A stretch of DNA of 64,000 nucleotides from the NCBI RefSeq assembly GCF_000967965.1, contig NZ_LACC01000008.1, positions 79,873 through 143,872 of the forward strand, given 5' to 3'. Below are positions 52,422 to 61,307 of this stretch, one piece after another (position 1 is the first letter of the stretch; the number at the start of each line of letters is the position of its first letter). This stretch comes from Pseudomonas fluorescens (GTDB lineage: Bacteria > Pseudomonadota > Gammaproteobacteria > Pseudomonadales > Pseudomonadaceae). A program made the translations under genes and the position numbers. Below the pieces are notes generated by a model that worked only from the letters and a program-made list of their open reading frames with translations, was not told the DNA's origin and did not search any database.

Positions 52422-54638
52422 ATGAAAAACCCTACACATTTCACCGTGCCAACACTGCTCGGTTGCGCCGTGTTAACGGTCAGCACGCTGGCATTGGCAG
52501 AGGGCAACCCGGATCGCGAGGTTTACTTTGGCCAGACACACTCGCACAGCTCCTGGTCGATTGATGCCTACCTGATCGGCAACCACCAGGTCGATCCCGA
52601 GCAGACGTACCAATACTCACTTGGGATGCCGATCAAGCATCCAATGGGGTTTGAAGTGCAACTCAAGGGCCGCCCGCTGGATTTCCATGGCGTGACCGAC
52701 CACTCGGAATACGTGGGCGTGATCGCCCTGGCCAACGATCCGAAGTCAGACTTCAGCAAGCTGCCCATCGCGCAAAAGCTGATTGTCAAAACCCCGGAAG
52801 ATTTCAACCGGGTGTTCAAGTGGATCGCCGGCAGCTTGAGCCACCCGATCAAGGAGCTGATCGACCCGAAGGTTGCCGGCAGTATCTGGCAGCAGAACAT
52901 CGCCATCGCCGACAAGTACTACAAGCCCGGCAAGTTCACCACGTTTGTAGCCTATGAATGGACCTCGGCCCCCAACAATCAAAACATGCACCGCAATGTG
53001 TTTTTTCGCGACTCGAAGAAGGTGCCGGACCTGCCCTTCACAGCCCTCGATTCGGACAAACCGGAGGATTTGTGGGGCTGGATGGACGATCAACGCAAAA
53101 AAGGCAACGAAGTGCTGGCGATCTCCCACAATGCCAACCTCAGCAACGGCCTGATGTTTCCGGTGGACGTAGATGACCGTGGGCGCCCCATCGATGCCGC
53201 CTGGGCCGAGACGCGGATGCGCAATGAATCCCTCACCGAAATTCACCAGGTAAAGGGCACCTCGGAAACCCACCCCGAACTGTCGCCGACAGACGAATTT
53301 GCCAATTATGAAGTCATGAGTTTCCTGCTCGGCATCGACAACAGCACGTCGAAAATCAATGGCAGTTACGTAAGGCAAGCCTGGAAAAACGGCATGGCTT
53401 TGCAGCAAGCTCGAGGATACAACCCTTACAAAATGGGCGTGGTCGGCGCCAGCGACTCGCACAATGGGGTGATTCCTTATTCGCAGAGCTACAACTTCGG
53501 CTCCCACGGCTTTACCGACAGCACCCCAGCGGCGCGTCTTTCCGACAAACAGAACTCGGGGTTGATTGCCTTGCAAACCAGCACCTCCGGTCTGGCCGGT
53601 GTCTGGGCCGAAGAGAACACCCGTGAATCGATCTTCGATGCCATGAAGCGCAAAGAAGTCTATGGCACCAGCGGTGTGCGCATCCCCGTGCGCATGTTTG
53701 GTGGCTGGGGTTTCGACAGCAGTTTGTGGAATGAAAAAGACTGGGTGCATGCCGCCTACGCCAAGGGCGTTCCCATGGGCGGCGACTTGCCGGAAAAACA
53801 GGGTAAACAGACGCCGTCCTTCGTGGTGTGGGCGGTCAAGGATGTCGACGATGGCAACCTCGACCGAATCCAGATCATCAAGGGCTGGACTAAAAACGGC
53901 CAGACCTTCGAGAAGGTCTACGACGTCGCCTGGTCCGGTGATCGCCAACTGGACCAGGCCACCGGCAAAATCCCACCGGTGGGCTCCACGGTCGATGTTT
54001 CCAAGGCGACTTACACCAATACCATTGGTGCCACCGAGCTGAAAAAAGTCTGGGTCGATCCGGATTTCGATCCGGCCCGGCACGCGTTCTACTACGCCCG
54101 CGTGCTACAGATTCCGACCCCTCGCTGGAGCACCTATGACGCGGCCAAGCTGCAAGTACCGCCGCCGGCCGACGTCTCGACCACCGTCCAGGAACGTGCG
54201 TGGACTTCGCCGATCTGGTACACGCCGACAGTTGAGGACAGCAAGCTTGTCGCTGCGGGCAAAACCATCGATCAGCTGAAAACCGAAGGCGCCAAAGCGC
54301 TCAACAACGAGCAGCTGCAAGCCTATGTGGTGGGCAAAACCATCAAAGTGCGCAATACCGTCACCGGCCAGACGTTCGAGATCGTCTATGGCACCGAAGG
54401 CCAACGCCTGGTCACCAGCGTCGATGGCAAGCCGCCTACGCAAGGGGAATACCTGAACATGCTGCATGACGGCCAGTTTGGCGTACCGGCCAAATATGAA
54501 ATCAAGGACGGACATCTAGTGACAACACTCGGCGGCACCCCCTTCGAGGCCACAGTATTCGAGCAAAACGGCAAATACATGGCGGCACGCAGCAACGAGT
54601 TCGGCTATGTGAATTATGAGGTTGAGGAGGTCAAGTAG
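52422..54638 (+). CDS. DUF3604-domain secreted protein (PHP/amidohydrolase-like)
   Basis: A 738-residue protein with a signal peptide (cleavage near ALAEG). The mature part opens REVYFGQTHSHSSWSIDAY, a metal-binding His pair like that of PHP phosphoesterases, followed by FHGVTDHSEYVGV, KEVLAISHNANLS and VGASDSHNG, all His/Asp-rich motifs. This is the DUF3604 family, predicted metal-dependent hydrolases. The final 150 residues (GEYLNMLHDGQFGVP on) form a separate C-terminal part. GGAG lies before the ATG. It is the third gene of the PpiC-HupE-DUF3604 set, so PpiC may fold it and HupE may supply its metal; this is inference. Confidence 0.88.
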   Translation: MKNPTHFTVPTLLGCAVLTVSTLALAEGNPDREVYFGQTHSHSSWSIDAYLIGNHQVDPEQTYQYSLGMPIKHPMGFEVQLKGRPLDFHGVTDHSEYVGVIALANDPKSDFSKLPIAQKLIVKTPEDFNRVFKWIAGSLSHPIKELIDPKVAGSIWQQNIAIADKYYKPGKFTTFVAYEWTSAPNNQNMHRNVFFRDSKKVPDLPFTALDSDKPEDLWGWMDDQRKKGNEVLAISHNANLSNGLMFPVDVDDRGRPIDAAWAETRMRNESLTEIHQVKGTSETHPELSPTDEFANYEVMSFLLGIDNSTSKINGSYVRQAWKNGMALQQARGYNPYKMGVVGASDSHNGVIPYSQSYNFGSHGFTDSTPAARLSDKQNSGLIALQTSTSGLAGVWAEENTRESIFDAMKRKEVYGTSGVRIPVRMFGGWGFDSSLWNEKDWVHAAYAKGVPMGGDLPEKQGKQTPSFVVWAVKDVDDGNLDRIQIIKGWTKNGQTFEKVYDVAWSGDRQLDQATGKIPPVGSTVDVSKATYTNTIGATELKKVWVDPDFDPARHAFYYARVLQIPTPRWSTYDAAKLQVPPPADVSTTVQERAWTSPIWYTPTVEDSKLVAAGKTIDQLKTEGAKALNNEQLQAYVVGKTIKVRNTVTGQTFEIVYGTEGQRLVTSVDGKPPTQGEYLNMLHDGQFGVPAKYEIKDGHLVTTLGGTPFEATVFEQNGKYMAARSNEFGYVNYEVEEVK

Positions 54639-54804
54639 CGCCGAAGCCAGTACTGATGTTCTGCATACATCGGTACTGGCAGATTGACGCGAACCGATAT
54701 TGCCGTAGCTCAGAAAGAAAGCTGTTCGCGAATCGGCCCAAATGTACTTATTCAGACATTGATACTTGAATGGGCACTGTTACCGAAAGCAGTCATCGTT
54801 GGGA
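54639..54804. other. intergenic, nothing recognised
   Basis: This stretch follows the DUF3604 gene and holds no supported gene or clear terminator. Confidence 0.35.
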
Positions 54805-54865
54805 GTCCGCTTTGGGTCGGTAGCTGCCCCTCGTCAGAGGCAGCCATCGGCCAGAAGCGCTCGTT
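54805..54865. repeat. dispersed intergenic palindrome (copy 6)
   Basis: GTCCGCTTTGGGTCGGTAGC and GCAGCCATCGGCCAGAAGCG style arms close around CCCCTCGTCAGAGG; this copy is close to what I take as the family consensus. Confidence 0.7.
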
Positions 54866-54998
54866 CAAAAGAGGGTGTGAGGTAATACCAAGGATCTGCA
54901 AGATATGCACGTTCATGCCAACCCGCGCGCGCCGCCTTCTCGTACCAACGCGTCGGGCGCCAGCTCCAGCGCGGTGAGGTGCGCGACACCCAGGCCTC

Positions 54999-55105
54999 TC
55001 AATAGGTGGCCCTCCCGCCACTGAGGTCAAACACAAAGCCCGTGGTGAAGCTGCACTCGGGGCCGGCGATCCAGGTCATCATGTTGGCGATCTCCTCGAA
55101 CGGTC
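54999..55105 (-). pseudogene. C-terminal remnant of an SDR gene
   Basis: On the minus strand the frame reads RPFEEIANMMTWIAGPEC then SFTTGFVFDLSGGRATY and stop, a typical SDR C-terminus (cofactor-loop A-N-M-M/W-I-A and G-F-x-x-D-x-S-G-G). The 5' part is gone: upstream DNA is the LysR remnant on the other strand. Confidence 0.75.
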
Positions 55106-55330
55106 GCCTTGGTCAAGCAAGGCATGGGGCTGACCATCATCGATGAGTTCGTGGCCCAGGACAGCGGCCTGATCGTCGTACCGCTGGTTGAGGCGACTCA
55201 TTTCGATATCAGCTTTGTCTACTCGCGGTTCGAGCCGCTTGGCGAATCCGCCATGCAGGTGCTTTATCAGCAGGCGGTCAAACCGGGACGACTGATCCCG
55301 GGCTGCGAACTGCCGAATGTTGACCGATAA
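55106..55330 (+). pseudogene. C-terminal remnant of a LysR-type regulator
   Basis: About 73 codons read VKQGMGLTIIDEFVAQDSGL, then VVPLVEATHFDISFVYSRFE, QVLYQQAVKPG and stop. This fits the last third of a LysR effector domain. No N-terminal part exists; upstream is the SDR remnant on the other strand. Confidence 0.7.
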
Positions 55331-55396
55331 CCCCCATATTGCGAGCATCGGTCAACAGGCGTAATGAATGCCACACCACGAAGACGGAGCAGCAGA

Positions 55397-56320
55397 TTGA
55401 ACATCGACACCCGAATCAAATTCCGTCATCTGGTGTGTTTTCTCGAGGTGGCGCGCCAGGGCAGCCTGGCACGTGCCTGCGACAAGTTGGCAATCAGCCA
55501 GCCGGCGCTTTCAAAAACCCTCAAGGAACTGGAATCCCTGTTGGCTGCCAGGCTGTTCGAGCGGAGCAAAAAGGGCTCGACGCTGACCGAGGCCGGGGTG
55601 GCCTTTTTGCGCTATGCGGGGCCGAGCGTGCAATCGCTGCGTGAAGGGGTCAACAGTTTGCGCTCCGGTGTGCATGAGCCGATCGCCGTACGACTCGGCG
55701 TGCTCTCCACCGTCGAAAGCCTGTTGGTGCCTGAAGTTGTCTGCCGCTTGCACGACCGGCATCCCGCCCTGGCGGTCAGTGTCGTGACCGGGCCGAGCGC
55801 CTACCTGTTGTCCCAACTGCGTGTCGGCGAGCTGGACCTGGTGGTCGGCAGAATGACCGATAGCCCATCGATTCACGGGTTGACGTTCGAGCACCTTTAC
55901 AGCGAATCCATGACCCTGGTGGTACGTAAAGACCATCCAGTGCTGAGTGATCCACCGGGGCATAACAACCTCGAAAACTATCCGGTGGTACTACCGTTGG
56001 CGGGGACGACGATCCGCAAATTCGCCGACAGCCTGTTTGTGCAGCACGGGATCTCCCCCTCGCGCCAACGCCTGGAAACCCTGTCGATTACCCTGAGCCG
56101 GCGCTACGTCCAATGCAGCCAGGCAATCTGGGTCGCGCCGTTTGACGCGGTCAGGCAGGACTTGAAGCTAGGTGAGCTGGTAGAGCTGGGGATGCGTGAA
56201 GCCGGTGGTTCCGTGGGGCTCTGCACAAATCCTGTGTTGCCGGTGACACCCGCGGCCCAGTGGTGCGTGGAGGCACTGCGCGAGGTCGGGCAAGAATATC
56301 GCGAAGGGAAATATCCATAA
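55397..56320 (+). CDS. pcaQ: LysR-family activator PcaQ
   Basis: About 307 residues. The opening NIDTRIKFRHLVCFLEVARQ and the HTH SLARACDKLAISQPALSKTL are characteristic of PcaQ, the activator of protocatechuate genes that responds to beta-carboxy-muconate-type intermediates. TTG 55397 is chosen because PcaQ proteins start MNID and GGAG lies 7 nt before; ATG 55364 is the alternative. It lies 126 nt before pcaH in the same direction, whereas pcaQ is often divergent. Confidence 0.88.
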   Translation: MNIDTRIKFRHLVCFLEVARQGSLARACDKLAISQPALSKTLKELESLLAARLFERSKKGSTLTEAGVAFLRYAGPSVQSLREGVNSLRSGVHEPIAVRLGVLSTVESLLVPEVVCRLHDRHPALAVSVVTGPSAYLLSQLRVGELDLVVGRMTDSPSIHGLTFEHLYSESMTLVVRKDHPVLSDPPGHNNLENYPVVLPLAGTTIRKFADSLFVQHGISPSRQRLETLSITLSRRYVQCSQAIWVAPFDAVRQDLKLGELVELGMREAGGSVGLCTNPVLPVTPAAQWCVEALREVGQEYREGKYP

Positions 56321-56426
56321 CCATTTGGACATGCAACAAGTCGGTTTTTTCAATTTTGGGTTGGGCCGCACAAGAGGAGACTGGGCTGCAAGTCGCTGCC
56401 ATCGCAGTACTTGCCTCTGACCAACC

Positions 56427-56433
56427 ATAACAA
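56427..56433 (+). promoter_or_regulatory. CA motif at pcaH ribosome site
   Basis: ATAACAA lies directly before AGGA of pcaH and fits the minimal Hfq/Crc pattern ANAANAA. Confidence 0.4.
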
Positions 56434-56446
56434 TAGGAAAAACGAC

Positions 56447-57166
56447 ATGTCTGATGCGCATGAAAGCCGCTTCGCCATTCGTGACCGTAATTGGCATCCC
56501 AAAGCCCTGACACCTGACTACAAGACTTCGATCCTGCGCTCCCCCCGCCAGGCACTGGTGAGCATTCCCCAGTCTGTCTCGGAAACCAGCGGCCCGGATT
56601 TTTCCCATCTGAAGATGGGCCGGTACGATAACGACCTGCTGCTGAATTTCAATCACGGTGGCCTGCCCATCGGCGAACGCATCATTGTCGCGGGTCGGGT
56701 TTGCGACCAGTACGGCAAGCCGATCCCACACACGCTGGTGGAAATGTGGCAAGCCAATGCCGGTGGTCGTTACCGGCATAAAAAAGACAGTTACCTGGCG
56801 CCCCTTGATGCGAATTTCGGTGGCGTCGGCCGTGCATTGACCGACCGCGATGGCAACTACAGCTTCCGCACGGTCAAGCCCGGTCCCTACCCATGGCGCA
56901 ACGGTCCCAATGACTGGCGACCCGCCCATATCCATGTCTCCATCAGTGGCCCGTCCATTGCCACGCGCCTGATTACCCAGCTGTATTTCGAAGGCGATCC
57001 GTTGATCCCCATGTGCCCGATCGTCAAGTCGATCGCCAATCCGGACGCGGTACAGAGCCTGATCGCCAGGCTCGACATGAGCATGGCCAATCCCATGGAT
57101 TGCCTGGCTTATCGCTTTGATATCGTCCTGCGCGGCCAGCGCAAGACCCACTTCGAAAACTGCTGA
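56447..57166 (+). CDS. pcaH: protocatechuate 3,4-dioxygenase beta subunit
   Basis: A 239-residue intradiol dioxygenase subunit. [31 protein letters not shown] outlines the conserved core with the first iron Tyr nearby (GRYRHKKD, about 108), and the second Tyr and two His lie in [21 protein letters not shown] near 145-165 (Y147, H160, H162 by family pattern). It binds the catalytic Fe(III) and cleaves protocatechuate to 3-carboxy-cis,cis-muconate. AGGA lies before ATG 56447. pcaG follows after 12 nt. Confidence 0.96.
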   Translation: MSDAHESRFAIRDRNWHPKALTPDYKTSILRSPRQALVSIPQSVSETSGPDFSHLKMGRYDNDLLLNFNHGGLPIGERIIVAGRVCDQYGKPIPHTLVEMWQANAGGRYRHKKDSYLAPLDANFGGVGRALTDRDGNYSFRTVKPGPYPWRNGPNDWRPAHIHVSISGPSIATRLITQLYFEGDPLIPMCPIVKSIANPDAVQSLIARLDMSMANPMDCLAYRFDIVLRGQRKTHFENC

Positions 57167-57178
57167 GGAGGCCTGCAT

Positions 57179-57781
57179 ATGCCCGTTCAACTTCTACCTG
57201 AAACCCCATCGCAAACAGCCGGCCCCTATGTGCATATCGGACTGGCCCTGGAGGCGGCCGGCAACCCACCGCGGGAACAGGAAATCTGGAATGTGATGGC
57301 AAAACCTGGCGCGCCAGGTGAGCACATTCTATTGCTGGGTCACGTTTATGACGGTAACGGCCACTTGATTCGTGACGCGTTCCTGGAACTCTGGCAGGCC
57401 AATCACGAAGGCCTCTACGACAGCGGTTTCGATCTGGAAAAACCCTTCAACTGTTTTGGTCGTACCGCCACTACCGATGCTGGCGAATGGACGATCGAAA
57501 CCGTCAAACCTGGCTCGGTGAACAATGCCTCGGGCGTGCCCATGGCGGCGCATGTCAATGTGTCGCTGTTCGCCCGGGGCATCAACATTCACCTGCAGAC
57601 GCGACTGTATTTCGATGACGAACCCGAGGCGAATGCCGTGGACCCCGTATTGAATCTGATCGAACAGCCACATCGGCGTGAATCCCTGATTGCCAGGCGC
57701 TGCACGGTTGACGGGAAGCTGGCCTACCGCTTCGACATTCACCTTCAAGGCGAAGCGGAGACGGTGTTCTTCGACTTCTGA
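57179..57781 (+). CDS. pcaG: protocatechuate 3,4-dioxygenase alpha subunit
   Basis: A 200-residue alpha subunit: LLPETPSQTAGPYVHIGLAL at the N-terminus, LLGHVYDGNGHLIRDAFLELWQAN core and AAHVNVSLFARGINIHLQTRLYF. The iron ligands of PcaH are missing, as expected for the alpha chain. Good GAGGAGG ribosome site. It makes the (alpha-beta-Fe)n enzyme with PcaH. No other pca genes follow; a hairpin ends the operon. Confidence 0.95.
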   Translation: MPVQLLPETPSQTAGPYVHIGLALEAAGNPPREQEIWNVMAKPGAPGEHILLLGHVYDGNGHLIRDAFLELWQANHEGLYDSGFDLEKPFNCFGRTATTDAGEWTIETVKPGSVNNASGVPMAAHVNVSLFARGINIHLQTRLYFDDEPEANAVDPVLNLIEQPHRRESLIARRCTVDGKLAYRFDIHLQGEAETVFFDF

Positions 57782-57786
57782 CGATG

Positions 57787-57812
57787 ACAGCCTCCCCCTG
57801 CGGGGAGGCTGT
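57787..57812 (+). terminator. terminator-like hairpin after pcaG
   Basis: ACAGCCTCCCC and GGGGAGGCTGT form an 11-bp perfect stem with a CTGC loop, followed by TTT. It begins 5 nt after the pcaG stop. Confidence 0.75.
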
Positions 57813-57847
57813 TTGAGAGACAGGATCGTTATCTTCCGTTGGGCCGA

Positions 57848-58300
57848 TCACAAAGGTAGCGGCCGGTCTTGAATGACCCGCTTCATGACCAGGGTCGAGG
57901 TGAGCCGTTGCACATTAGGCAATGTCGAGAGGCTCTCATCGTAAAGCCGTTGAAAGGCGGGCAAGTCCTGGGCAACGACGTGCAGCAGGTAGTCCGGCTC
58001 CCCAAACAACCTCTGGGCATCGACCACCTGGGGTATATCAATGAGCGCCGCCTCGAACGCCTCGACGGCTTGCCGGTCACCCTCGCGGAGCGTGGCAAAT
58101 ACCATTGCGGAAAAATTCAGGCCCAGTGCACCGGGATCAAGTTGCGCGCGATAACCCAGCAATACACCGGAGTCCTCCAGTGCCCGCACTCGCCGATGAC
58201 AGGGTGAAAGGCTCAAGCCCACACGCTCGGCAAGTTCAGTGACCGAAAGGCGACCATCCTTTTGCAGTTCGGCAAGAATCTTCCGGTCAGTTCTGTCCAT
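57848..58300 (-). CDS. Lrp/AsnC-family transcriptional regulator
   Basis: A 150-residue regulator. MDRTDRKILAELQKDGRLSV then LAERVGLSLSPCHRRVRALE form the HTH (residues 1-45), and the C-terminal RAM domain covers about 65-140 (VVDAQRLFGEPDYLLHVVAQDL). ATG 58300 is chosen by homology; the frame to 58339 is an extension. It is divergent from a LysE-type exporter with 190 bp between, a pair seen often, so it probably controls that exporter in response to an amino acid. Confidence 0.93.
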   Translation of the reverse strand: MDRTDRKILAELQKDGRLSVTELAERVGLSLSPCHRRVRALEDSGVLLGYRAQLDPGALGLNFSAMVFATLREGDRQAVEAFEAALIDIPQVVDAQRLFGEPDYLLHVVAQDLPAFQRLYDESLSTLPNVQRLTSTLVMKRVIQDRPLPL

Positions 58301-58489
58301 GCAGAATAATCTCCCTCTTTGCAACGCAAATACGATCATCTTTGAAAGTTAATTCTAACAACTTTTCATTAATCTTCCTCTATCCATTAACAACCGCACA
58401 CCTCTTCAGAAAACAAGAGGGACGGCCTTTGATATGAGAGGCGGAATGATGAATAACGCATTGATTGATGAACGGGCGCGGGTGACACC

Positions 58490-59107
58490 ATGACCTTCAA
58501 TGTCTTTGTTGCCTTCTGGGCAGTGTCGTTTCTGTTCGTCGTGACGCCCGGAGCGGATTGGGCCTACGCGATATCCGCCGGTTTGAAGCATCGCGTGGTC
58601 ATACCGGCTGTGGGCGGACTGTTATCCGGCCACTTGATTGCCACGGTGGTGGTAGCCGCGGGTGTTGGCACCCTGGTCGCCAACCATCCTGGGGTCATGT
58701 CAGTGCTGACGGTGGCCGGCGCGGGTTACCTGCTTTGGTTGGGCATCAACATGCTCACCCGTCCCTCCACCCCCCACTCCGATGAGGTTCAGATGTCAGG
58801 CTCATGGCTGCGCTGGGCGCTCAAGGGGCTTTGCGTCAGCGGCTTGAATCCGAAAGTGTTCCTACTGTTCCTGGCGCTCTTGCCCCAGTTTGCCGACGCC
58901 ACTGCCTCCTGGCCCGTACCGACGCAGATGCTAGCGCTCGGGCTCGTCCACACCGTCAGTTGTGGCGTTATTTATCTACTGGTCGGGTTTGGCTCACAGG
59001 TTGTTCTAAAGGCACGCCCAGCCGCCGCTCAGTGGGTCAGTCGTTTCTCTGGAGCGACCATGATCATCATTGCCGTGACGCTATTTACCGAACAGATGCT
59101 GGGTTAA
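58490..59107 (+). CDS. LysE/RhtB-family amino-acid exporter
   Basis: A 205-residue membrane protein with six helices. FLFVVTPGADWAYAISAGLKH near 14-34 holds the conserved P-G family motif, and GLCVSGLNPKVFLLFLALLPQF near 110-131 the second one. It exports amino acids or analogues. It is divergent from the Lrp-type gene and likely under its control. GGTGA lies before the ATG. Confidence 0.93.
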   Translation: MTFNVFVAFWAVSFLFVVTPGADWAYAISAGLKHRVVIPAVGGLLSGHLIATVVVAAGVGTLVANHPGVMSVLTVAGAGYLLWLGINMLTRPSTPHSDEVQMSGSWLRWALKGLCVSGLNPKVFLLFLALLPQFADATASWPVPTQMLALGLVHTVSCGVIYLLVGFGSQVVLKARPAAAQWVSRFSGATMIIIAVTLFTEQMLG

Positions 59108-59490
59108 CTTCGGGCACTGGTCATTGAGTGCAGGCGCATTTCCAGACCCCGGGCATACCTTTCCACCCTCGCCTTCCAGGGAGCTTTGATGAAGAGCCCA
59201 AGAGAACGTGCCGCCGAAGGTCTACAGACCGGCGACCGGTCCACGAGTTGATTGGCTGATGTGAGTGGCAGCGACTTAGGCATCGCAGACTATTCTTGAT
59301 CTGGGTAACCGAACGGTCGCACCGAAGGAGGTCGCTCGTTTATGCACTGTGTCCTTTTCGAAATCCGCCGCGGTTCGATCGGATGCATGAAGGCAAATCG
59401 ATCTGCGCGGTCATCGAGTTCCGATGAACTACCGGTCTGGGGCACGGCCCCAGGCAATTTTGTCTGACAGCCTGAAACGGAGACGCCAGC
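59108..59490. other. intergenic, no supported gene
   Basis: About 380 bp with no supported gene. The promoter of the gfa-like gene must lie in it; no operator was recognised. Confidence 0.35.
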
Positions 59491-60069
59491 ATGAGCACCT
59501 TGCAACTTCACCCTGCACTGGACAATGGTATCCAACCCGCCGCCGCGAATTTCACAGGTGGCACCCTGCAATGCCTGTGTGCGACCGACAAGGTCGAGGT
59601 CAAGATCGACGCACAAACCCTGCATAACCACGCGTGCGGCTGCAGCAAATGCTGGAAACCACAAAACGCGACATTCGCCGTCATCGCCGTGGTGCCTCGA
59701 GATAAGGTCAGCGTCATTGCCCACGGCGAAAAACTGGCGATTGTCGACGAAACCGCCACCATCCAGCGCCACGCCTGCAAGCAGTGTCACGCCCATCTCT
59801 TTGGGCGCATCGAAAACAAGGGCCATGCGTTTTATGGCCTGGACTTCGTCCACACCGAGCTTTCGCCACAGAGCGGATGGGCTGCGCCGGGATTCGCGGC
59901 GTTCGTGTCCTCCATCATCGAAACCGGCACACCGCCAGCCCAAATGAAGGCTATCCGCGAGCGCCTGCGCTCGATCGGCCTGGAACCCTATGACTGTCTG
60001 TCCCCGGACTTGATGGACGCACTGGCGACTCATGTCGCCAAACAGAAAGGCCTGCTCCCCGCCGCCTGA
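59491..60069 (+). CDS. gfa: S-(hydroxymethyl)glutathione synthase (GFA family)
   Basis: A 192-residue zinc protein. Zn-binding cysteines are visible as LQCLC near 27-31, [11 protein letters not shown] near 47-57 and [10 protein letters not shown] near 92-101, the full Gfa set. Gfa was described as speeding the condensation of formaldehyde and glutathione, though that activity has been questioned; a formaldehyde-related role fits demethylation of vanillate elsewhere. Length matches full Gfa rather than the shorter GFA-like proteins. GGAG lies before the ATG. No adh gene follows. Confidence 0.92.
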   Translation: MSTLQLHPALDNGIQPAAANFTGGTLQCLCATDKVEVKIDAQTLHNHACGCSKCWKPQNATFAVIAVVPRDKVSVIAHGEKLAIVDETATIQRHACKQCHAHLFGRIENKGHAFYGLDFVHTELSPQSGWAAPGFAAFVSSIIETGTPPAQMKAIRERLRSIGLEPYDCLSPDLMDALATHVAKQKGLLPAA

Positions 60070-60275
60070 TTGATCGGTCGCCGCGGTTTCTTTTCCGGAC
60101 CGCGGTTCCGATTCACCTTTGATGTTGTGCGCCCCACATAATTAACTGGGGGGCTGTGGGCATCAAGACAACGGGTTACGCCAGCTTTCAATTCCGCTCG
60201 TACCAATTTTGTACCACACTGGGAAATACCCGGATTGATCCAGGCTTGAATGAAATCACACGGGAGAAAAACACC

Positions 60276-60761
60276 ATGTCCCTCGTTCCCGGAAATCTAT
60301 TGGCCCTGGCTTTGGGTGTCTGCATTTGCACAGCCGTGTGCGGACAAGCGTTAGCAGACACCGATTCCCCACCGGCAATACTTCCATTGGAAAATGAGAC
60401 TGCGCCAAAACTCATTGCCTACCCACCGCTTGCCGAGCCACTCGCCCGCGGTGTTGTCATAATCCAGTATCGAGCAGAACACGCCCGGATCATGCCGGTA
60501 TTTGGCAAAGCGGCTGCTGATGTATCACCACGTCTCGGTCACCTCCACGTGACCGTCGACGACTGGAAAGGTACATGGGCGCACACCAGCGAAGACCCGA
60601 TTATCCTGGTTGGACTGACGCCCGGCACGCACAAGGTTCTTCTTGAAGTGGCCGACCCGACTCACAAAATCCTCACCAGTACGACAGTGAGTTTTATAGT
60701 TCCGGAGAAGAAACCAGCGGAGGCTCCCCACATTGATGGTGATCACGCAGTGAAACCATAG
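60276..60761 (+). CDS. small secreted protein (DUF6130-like)
   Basis: A 161-residue protein with a signal peptide (cleavage near ALADTD). The mature part contains PPLAEPLARGVVIIQYRAEH, RLGHLHVTVDD and VGLTPGTHKVLLEVADPTHK, a beta-rich, His-containing domain that resembles DUF6130 secreted proteins. GGGAG lies before ATG 60276; the GTG-initiated longer frame from 60156 lacks support. Function unknown. Isolated. Confidence 0.75.
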   Translation: MSLVPGNLLALALGVCICTAVCGQALADTDSPPAILPLENETAPKLIAYPPLAEPLARGVVIIQYRAEHARIMPVFGKAAADVSPRLGHLHVTVDDWKGTWAHTSEDPIILVGLTPGTHKVLLEVADPTHKILTSTTVSFIVPEKKPAEAPHIDGDHAVKP

Positions 60762-60857
60762 CTGTTGAGTTCGTAGCTAACTGCGGTGGTGTGAGCAGCC
60801 CCTGATTTCGAAAACACATCTGACTGACTACTCAGCCGATTTCTGCCTTTCGTCACC
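60762..60857. other. intergenic, nothing recognised
   Basis: Short spacer before a dispersed palindrome; no gene or terminator seen. Confidence 0.3.
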
Positions 60858-60917
60858 GTCAGCTATGGGTCGTTTTCAGCCGCTCGCGACAGGCTGCAAT
60901 CATCCAATCCGCTCTTC
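60858..60917. repeat. dispersed intergenic palindrome (copy 7)
   Basis: CAGCTATGGGTCGTTTTCAG, GACAGGCTGCAATCATCC and TCCGCT blocks are present but degenerate at the right arm. Confidence 0.5.
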
Positions 60918-61307
60918 CCAGAGAGATCTCACGGCCCTCGTCCCGAAACCTTCTCGCCCGCTTAAACCTTCCAGGCTATCCCCATCCGTTGCTGCTTTAG
61001 CAGAATCCTCTACAAAACAATATGATTGCGCCCGGCCATTTCGTGACCGATTGGTTTTCGCTGTGAACGCTAAATTGGCATGTGTCGATATCAGGCAAGG
61101 AGGCGGCGTGAACAGGTAACTGAATTGTCGGACAAGCCGGGTAAGGTGGCGCATCTTTTCATCGAAATAACCACATCGCGATGATGGGTTTGATAAGAAC
61201 TGCAGCGGTTGAAGGGTGCCTCTTTCAGGAAGCCCAGCAGGCAACAATGATGATCTGTTGCCCCTATCAATTCGCTTAAATGTCGATCAGCAGAGAAAAA
61301 AAAACCA
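60918..61307. other. long leader before permease gene, no gene seen
   Basis: About 390 bp without a supported gene. Short frames on both strands have no family resemblance. It should hold the promoter of the permease gene. Confidence 0.35.
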
